Source: Leuctra nigra | Lineage: Eukaryota > Arthropoda > Insecta > Plecoptera > Leuctridae | Assembly: GCA_934045905.1 (NCBI GenBank) | Contig: OW203765.1 | Coordinates: 23,959,151-24,023,150 of the forward strand | Direction of reading: 5' to 3' | DNA: 64,000 nt | Part shown: piece by piece, positions 58,851 through 64,000 of the stretch | How positions within the stretch are numbered: the stretch's first letter is position 1 | How the letters are laid out: each line of letters starts with the position of its first letter | Position numbers and translations under genes: made by a program | Notes under the pieces: generated by a model | The model's input: the letters and a program-made list of their open reading frames with translations, nothing else | The model's database searches: none | What the model was told of the DNA's origin: nothing

Positions 58851-60009
58851 ACCTAATCTCTGCCTCCTACCCATGACGATCTATTCCATCATGCTCCCAT
58901 ACATATTCATCATTATTGGAAACTGCAAAATCTTTTTATCATATCACTATATTTGCTCTGTTAGCAGCCCCGTCTGTTGGCAAGACCTGTCGTTTGAAAG
59001 GTAAGATTTAAGTAATTAATGGAGTAATGCGATGTGTTTTTTGAAAACATTGATTCCTTTGGATGTTAAAGATTTATCAAGAGCCTACAAATGCAAAGGT
59101 AACCATTAATACTATCAAAATAATCCCCAAACCCAAAGGTATGACATTCTGAATAGTGCCAACGATGTCTCAACAATGAATACCTATACCTTCAAATATA
59201 AGCTCAGAGTACGTAATAAGCAATGAAACATTTATGACGTTCGTTGAGATTGATATTTGCTTTTAAGAAAACAATATATCGAAAAATTTATTCCACAAAG
59301 TAACATCTTGAATGAGGAAAAATAAATTACCAAAAAGCAAAAGGCAAAATATAATATTTCTCTATTCCTTGCTTTAAGATGTGAAGTAAATTTTACAAAT
59401 GGTGGCATTTGGTAGGATGACTTTCAGAAGTTCAAATACGGAGTGTTCTTTAAAATTGGCGCAAGGAGAAGGAGGAGAAAATAGAGGACACTTGTCCCCT
59501 CTGGAAACTTGGATTTAAAAATAATTTGAAAATATTTTTGTACTTTATGAAATTTCTTTCAAAATGACATCATGTTTCCAGCACAGAATGTAGCAATAGA
59601 ATCTACAGTTCATCAGGAGAAATAATAGGATACTTTTTTGGAATACACTCATTTTACAAATTTTCTAGCTCAATTTAACCAAACGAAAGTAAGAAAAGCA
59701 ATCTTAACACCGTAATTTCGTTTCACCTATATGTTACGAATTTTCTGTTGCACTTTTAACATTGAAGAGCTATTTTATTTGAGGTTTAAATGCTTTGAAA
59801 TATATTTTTAGCTCAATTCCCGCACTACGCCGATCAACGAATAATTTTTTGAGAAAGAAAATATTAGGCTATAACGAGTAATTGAAGTTGACCAAATATT
59901 TAGTGTTTTCATAATTTTCCAGGCTCTTTTCCAGTGAAATATTTGGCAAAACACCAAAACAAGCGAACATGATAAAACAAAATGTGGATTGCTCCTGTCA
60001 GCTACAACT

Positions 60010-60245
60010 GTCTATACCGACCCTTACCACGTGCATAATACGACAGGAATGCAAAATATCGTGGAATATTTTTTCCAAAATACTCAGTTTATAAATAAGA
60101 CAAAATTAAATATTCCTTTAGGCGTTGAAGTATAAAGATGTGAAAATGTGTAGGTATTCTTTATTCAAACATCGAGTACTCATTGCGTCCACACTGTAAA
60201 ACTGATGTTCACTTAGGAAATACAGTAAGAATGATCATGTGTCCC
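60010..60245. repeat. Diverged duplicate of 57250-57300 and 58010-58195
   Basis: CCTTACCACGTGCA, AATGCAAAATATC and CGTCCACACT.TAAAACT..TGTTCAC.TAGGAAAT occur in the same order in both places. The 57411 element interrupts the first copy. This supports a tandem duplication that also created the pseudogene. Confidence 0.65.
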
Positions 60246-61096
60246 TCCCCCGTCCTCCCCCCAACCAAGATAAACACAAAAATGTACCTACTTTTTAAAG
60301 GTGGGCCAGTAAGGGGTGACTGGGGTGTTTGGGGGGTAGTGTGACGACCTCCCTCCACCTGTTATTAGTCTCTCGACGGCGCGGGTTGTGGAGGCCCTTG
60401 CTGTGAATGTCACACCGTCCTTCCGGTTGGCCCCCTTGGTATCTTTCGTCAGGAGTAGGCTACATACCGGTACCGGGTTTCCTCTCCTCCCTTCTTTATA
60501 ATTACATTATCACTAGTGGAGCCTCGGCTCTGTTGAGAATATAGTGCTAAATGTTTCGATTTTTTTAAAGTAATATTTGAGTGCTGCACAGAATGTGTTT
60601 ATTATCAGGGTGGGGGGGGGGGGGGGGGGACCAATACACTAATTCTCTATAATCTTATCTGCTCAGTTATAACAAGATAAGATAACAGAATGTACCCAAC
60701 GTAGGTGGTCAATATTCATCAGAGTTGTTAGAAAAGAGTATGAACCCAAATTGTTTCTATGTAGTAGAATAATTACTAACCCAAGAGGCTACTATCTGTG
60801 TGGTACCTACTTTAACTATAAATAAAGGTAAGACTATAAACTAAGATAAAAAGAAAATCATGTGCTTTTCGGGGTGCCTGTCTGAATGAATGTGCTATTT
60901 TCATATAGATTTTTCCGCCAAAATGTCACATGAAATTTCAATTTGATATTTTATGAATGAAAATGTTCAATTTTTCGGGTGAAAAGTATATTGGTCATAT
61001 TTTTATATTGATATTTACAAATCAACATTAATTTTTTTAATGAGACTTGCCTATTTTATAAAAATTAACAATTCACTTATTAATTTGGTATTACAG
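60246..61096. other. No gene recognised
   Basis: A GC-richer fragment at 60300-60500 of unknown origin, an 18-base poly(G) run at 60612-60629 and AT-rich sequence lead up to an acceptor-like TTGGTATTACAG at 61085-61096. Confidence 0.4.
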
Positions 61097-61103
61097 GGTT
61101 GCC

Positions 61104-61212
61104 ATGCCTCCTCACAAACAGCCAGCAAGGTTGACAACACTGTCAACATCAGCCGCTGCACAGCTCGTCCTAACCTCACTTCTGAACATCGATGCCATGA
61201 CGTCACCCGCAC
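61104..61212 (+). CDS. Leucine-rich-repeat gene, first coding piece (36 codons plus one base)
   Basis: The ATG at 61104 follows the acceptor-like TATTACAG|GGTTGCC by seven bases. The piece reads MPPHKQPARLTT... to AMTSPA and ends in the target duplication CCCGCAC at 61206-61212. Confidence 0.65.
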
Positions 61213-63610
61213 CACCGCGTAGAGAACAGCTATCTTCACACTATTAAGCTTACGGTGTGAACACTTCAATGATCTACCATTGGCTCCCGTGAATACGGAC
61301 TACGGGTGGAATACGCAGAAAAAAATGCTATAAAATCGACCCTTGGTCAGTCTGCACCCTAGCCGATCGCAGCGCTAAGTTCGCTGGTGGCGATCCCGGA
61401 ACTAATCTAGGCAATCATTTTATTTCTTGAGTGATAGTCAATGGCGCGAGCTGTCAAATGCCGTCTTTTAGGTTATTTGCTGTTTGGTGAATAATAAGTA
61501 AGTGAAAATGCTTGTATTACATGTTAATTATTACAATCAATAAACTAAACACATTTTTACAGTGATATCAACCCTTTTAATTTCATCTGATCGTTATCCA
61601 AGTTGTTTTAGTTCTAATTTATACATTTGATTTTGAATTAACCCGCAAAAATTCAGATTAGTTTGATTTTCTAACACCAACCATGGTGCTTAGAGAGCGC
61701 TGCGAACGGCTGGTAGCCGCAGCCAATCCACTCTATAGACCTGGCCATATTTAGCATTGGAGCCTGTTTCACGTCTTTAGCCCATCTGATCTCACCTTAA
61801 ATTTAATAGTGTGAAGATAGATGTTCTCTACGCGGTGCCCGCACTTCAGGAGGCTGTGAACACTGTGCAAGACGTACTCAAAGATGGCGTTCTCTCACAC
61901 ATGTGGGATGCATTATTCCAAGCAGTGCATGCATTGATTGAGCAAACTGCGAGAAACAAATTCGTGTTTATTAAAAATTCTAATTTATATTTAATCTTCG
62001 TACATGAGAATCTGAGGAAATTTAAACCAGTTTACACCTGTGGCGACATGTTAGCAAGTAAACTGGTAAATTTAGTTGAACTTGATGTCGAGGGTATGCA
62101 TACGCCGATCGGTTCCGTTCTGATTGGACAAGTATGTCGGAAGCTGCAGTGCATCAAGCTGGCTGGTGTAACTGTGCCTGACACTTACTTGGGATTGGCG
62201 GGGTGCACAGGACTCAAGTATCTCTCCTATACCAGGATCAGGGGCATGACCAATCCAGTTGGAGACTTCGCATCGTCTTCAGAGTGCATAGCGGTGAGTT
62301 CCTCGGACATGTTCGAACATGTCGTGTGTATTGTAAACATATAGCGTCACATTTTCACACTTTTGCCCCCGGATCTCTGTAATCTGTTGTAATTGGGATA
62401 CTGGTCCCTTCCTCCGATCCAAGTTAACCGTCAATTATAATACATCTTCTTACTAGGTACTTAATTTTGAGTGTAAAAAGATCGTTTATCTTTCCGTTTT
62501 TATTCAAAGTCTTCGTATATTTGATTGAGTGAAAAAACGAGCCAAGGTAGGAAGTTTGTGTTAAAACATTGTTGAGTGTATAATTTTAAATAATTTTGAT
62601 CGATTCACTAATGTAAATTCAGCTTGACTATAGAAGTAATTAATTGACAGTAGAATGGAAGGGGATGAGTCAACATTAAATACGTCAATATTGTTTTGTT
62701 TAACAAAGCCATTATTAATTGTTTATTCTATTCGCAGGCAAAACAAGCGCTGGACCTGTTCCCCTGTCTCGAGCATTACAGCTTCAGGAAGATGGGTCAA
62801 GTCCTGCTGACCTCTGACACGACCAACACTCTAAACCTGCGCTACATCATCGAAGACAACTGCAGTGTTCAGAACATCAACAGAATCATCGAGTTATGCC
62901 CTCATCTCAAAAGTCTCGCCTACAGCAGTTACGACCATGATGGTACGGAATATAGCCACGTGTTAGAAGCTTTAGCGCGAAGCTCGGTGGAGATATGCGA
63001 TCTCAAGTTCTTCGTCACTCACTTTGACGCAAGCTTCAAAAACTTCATCGAAAGAAAAGGAAGACATCTTGTTAGACTCACATTACATAGTCCTTCGATA
63101 CCAGAAGAAGCTGTGAAGCTAATATCAAAATACTGTTCAAATTTAACACAGTTGAAACTTAAAATCCCTTTCATTATTCGTTTAACACCAGCTAACACAT
63201 TATCTTTGTCTGAAAAGATATGCCAATCGTCCTTGACAAAACTAGATAAGTTAATATTCGACTCCCGAAAGGATTCCATATTAGATGTTAAACTATTCAC
63301 AACGCTCTTGCCTAAAGACTCTGGCCTTCTTTCTCTCGAGATTCAGGCGTGTGAAGTTGACATCAACGAGTTCATGGTCAGTTTGATGAGATCTGTAGCG
63401 ATGAAGAGTCTAAAGGATTTGAATGTTTCTGCTCTGTCTGCAACGCTGAAGAGCGGAGTGCTCAGGAACATGTATGAGAGTTTTCCAGGACTAAAGCGTC
63501 TGTTTCTTACATGTGACACGGACCAGTTTGTCGGAAAGTGTTTGGAGGAGATTAGAAGAGAAGTGAGAGATAATAATTTAGACTTTGAAGTTCTTTGTGT
63601 TTACCTATAG
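61104..63610 (+). CDS. Leucine-rich-repeat protein, first exon interrupted by a transposon
   Basis: The product has about ten irregular leucine-rich repeats of the F-box/RNase-inhibitor type (LVNLVELDVEG, KLQCIKLAGV, GLKYLSYTRI, HLKSLAYSS, HLVRLTLHS, NLTQLKLK, LLSLEIQAC, SLKDLNVSAL, GLKRLFLTCD) after a helical N-terminus. The coding pieces are 61104-61212, 61845-62293 and 62738-63610. The first two are one exon of 186 codons split by the 625-bp element at 61213; with that excluded the frame is continuous (476 residues in all). The intron 62294-62737 has donor GCG|GTGAGT and acceptor TTCGCAG. As assembled, the first piece runs into a stop inside the element, so this allele is probably broken unless the element is spliced out. 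No canonical F-box was confirmed. Function unknown; a substrate adaptor is only a guess. Confidence 0.8.
61213..61837. mobile_element. 625-bp inverted-terminus element inserted in the exon
   Basis: The ends are CACCGCGTAGAGAACA plus CTATCTTCACACTATTAA on both strands. They are flanked exactly by CCCGCAC at 61206-61212 and 61838-61844, a 7-bp target duplication. A second inner inverted pair (AGCCG.TCGCAGCGCT) is near 61372 and 61700. No transposase frame. The superfamily is undetermined; the duplication length would fit a hAT- or Dada-like integrase. Confidence 0.9.
61845..62293 (+). CDS. Leucine-rich-repeat gene, remainder of first exon
   Basis: It continues the frame as LQEAVNTVQDVLKDGV after the second CCCGCAC and ends SSSECIA at GCG|GTGAGT. 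An open frame can be read upstream into the transposon to 61811, but that part is element sequence and starts with GTG, not ATG. Confidence 0.8.
62738..63610 (+). CDS. Leucine-rich-repeat gene, terminal exon
   Basis: The exon starts AKQALDLFPCLEH after TTCGCAG and ends EVLCVYL and TAG. It is 290 codons and uninterrupted. Confidence 0.88.
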   Translation, partial: AKQALDLFPCLEHYSFRKMGQVLLTSDTTNTLNLRYIIEDNCSVQNINRIIELCPHLKSLAYSSYDHDGTEYSHVLEALARSSVEICDLKFFVTHFDASFKNFIERKGRHLVRLTLHSPSIPEEAVKLISKYCSNLTQLKLKIPFIIRLTPANTLSLSEKICQSSLTKLDKLIFDSRKDSILDVKLFTTLLPKDSGLLSLEIQACEVDINEFMVSLMRSVAMKSLKDLNVSALSATLKSGVLRNMYESFPGLKRLFLTCDTDQFVGKCLEEIRREVRDNNLDFEVLCVYL

Positions 63611-63894
63611 GGGCTGGTACATTCAGAAGTTGTTTACCCATGTGTTGGTGATGTGTACGGAGAAATGGTAAGCGACTGCTGAATGTTACCGTAGTACGTC
63701 TATACCTAAGCTTATACTGTCGTCTATTATATCAGAATTGCGTATATTTTATGTTTCAAAAACATAAAAAGAATATTATCTATTATCTGGATCAATTATT
63801 TATACACGCGTGCAGTTAACAAATGCATCGAGCAACGTTTAGGTGATTTATAAAATTATACAAGTACAAGTGTACAAGTGTACATAAGCTGTAA

Positions 63895-63904
63895 AATAAA
63901 TAAA
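63895..63904 (+). terminator. Overlapping AATAAA poly(A) signals of the leucine-rich-repeat gene
   Basis: AATAAATAAA lies about 285 bases after the stop codon, in the right place for 3' end formation. Confidence 0.6.
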
Positions 63905-64000
63905 AATTTAGTTGGCCGAAAATCAAATTGTAATGTTTACGGTGAAAGTATACTTTCATTCGCACGTCACATAGTGTTGATATAATAGGTGAAAAATTCC

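Noticed and set aside
58967..59002. Plus-strand mini-exon encoding a P-loop-like PSVGKTCRLKG between an AG and a GTAAGA
   Set aside because: Only 35 bases, on the strand opposite to the RGK gene, with no neighbouring GTPase exons; most likely chance.
61811..61844. Start of the leucine-rich-repeat protein at 61811
   Set aside because: The codon there is GTG and the sequence is the right end of a transposon with a 7-bp target duplication; the better start is the ATG at 61104.

Overview
The window is nuclear DNA of an animal, almost certainly an insect. It has multi-exon genes with GT-AG introns, an AT-rich background, abundant short inverted-repeat transposons, tRNA-derived repeats and many long poly(G) runs. 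A hemipteran-type genome is a guess from repeat texture only; no species can be named from the sequence.

Four genes can be supported. (1) A complete G protein alpha-s gene on the minus strand (4953-46629). Its nine coding exons assemble into 376 codons with consistent splice phases. Introns 2 (14.2 kb) and 5 (21.7 kb) hold most of the repeats in the window. (2) A single-exon CCDC51-like mitochondrial inner-membrane protein on the plus strand (47344-48396), divergent from the first gene across a 0.7 kb shared promoter interval. (3) The last two coding exons of an RGK-family (Rad/Gem/Rem) GTPase on the minus strand (53317-57227); its upstream exons were not found. (4) A leucine-rich-repeat protein on the plus strand (61104-63610), with a decayed copy of its second exon at 58507. 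If the missing RGK exons lie beyond 64000, the leucine-rich-repeat gene is nested in an RGK intron.

Layout: 1-4952 has no recognised gene and may include the G alpha-s 3' UTR. 5100-30735 is exons 6-8 and the giant intron 5, with foldback elements, GC-rich islands, a 63/50-bp minisatellite and a 6.3-kb, 104-bp satellite of about 61 units. 30736-32056 holds exons 3-5. 32057-46284 is intron 2, filled with inverted-repeat elements including a nested pair with 30-bp perfect termini. 46285-48396 is the divergent pair. 48397-53316 is AT-rich and unassigned. 53317-64000 is the RGK/leucine-rich-repeat region, with local duplications.

The strongest unusual observations are four. A 625-bp inverted-repeat element with a 7-bp target duplication sits inside the first exon of the leucine-rich-repeat gene, and its removal restores one frame exactly. 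Tandem copies of the RGK exon end (the NKAD GTP-binding motif) lie in the adjoining intron with destroyed splice donors. Two related nested elements each carry their own iterated GTAAC-headed 14-mer. The satellite shows higher-order periodicity of 624 and 206 bp.
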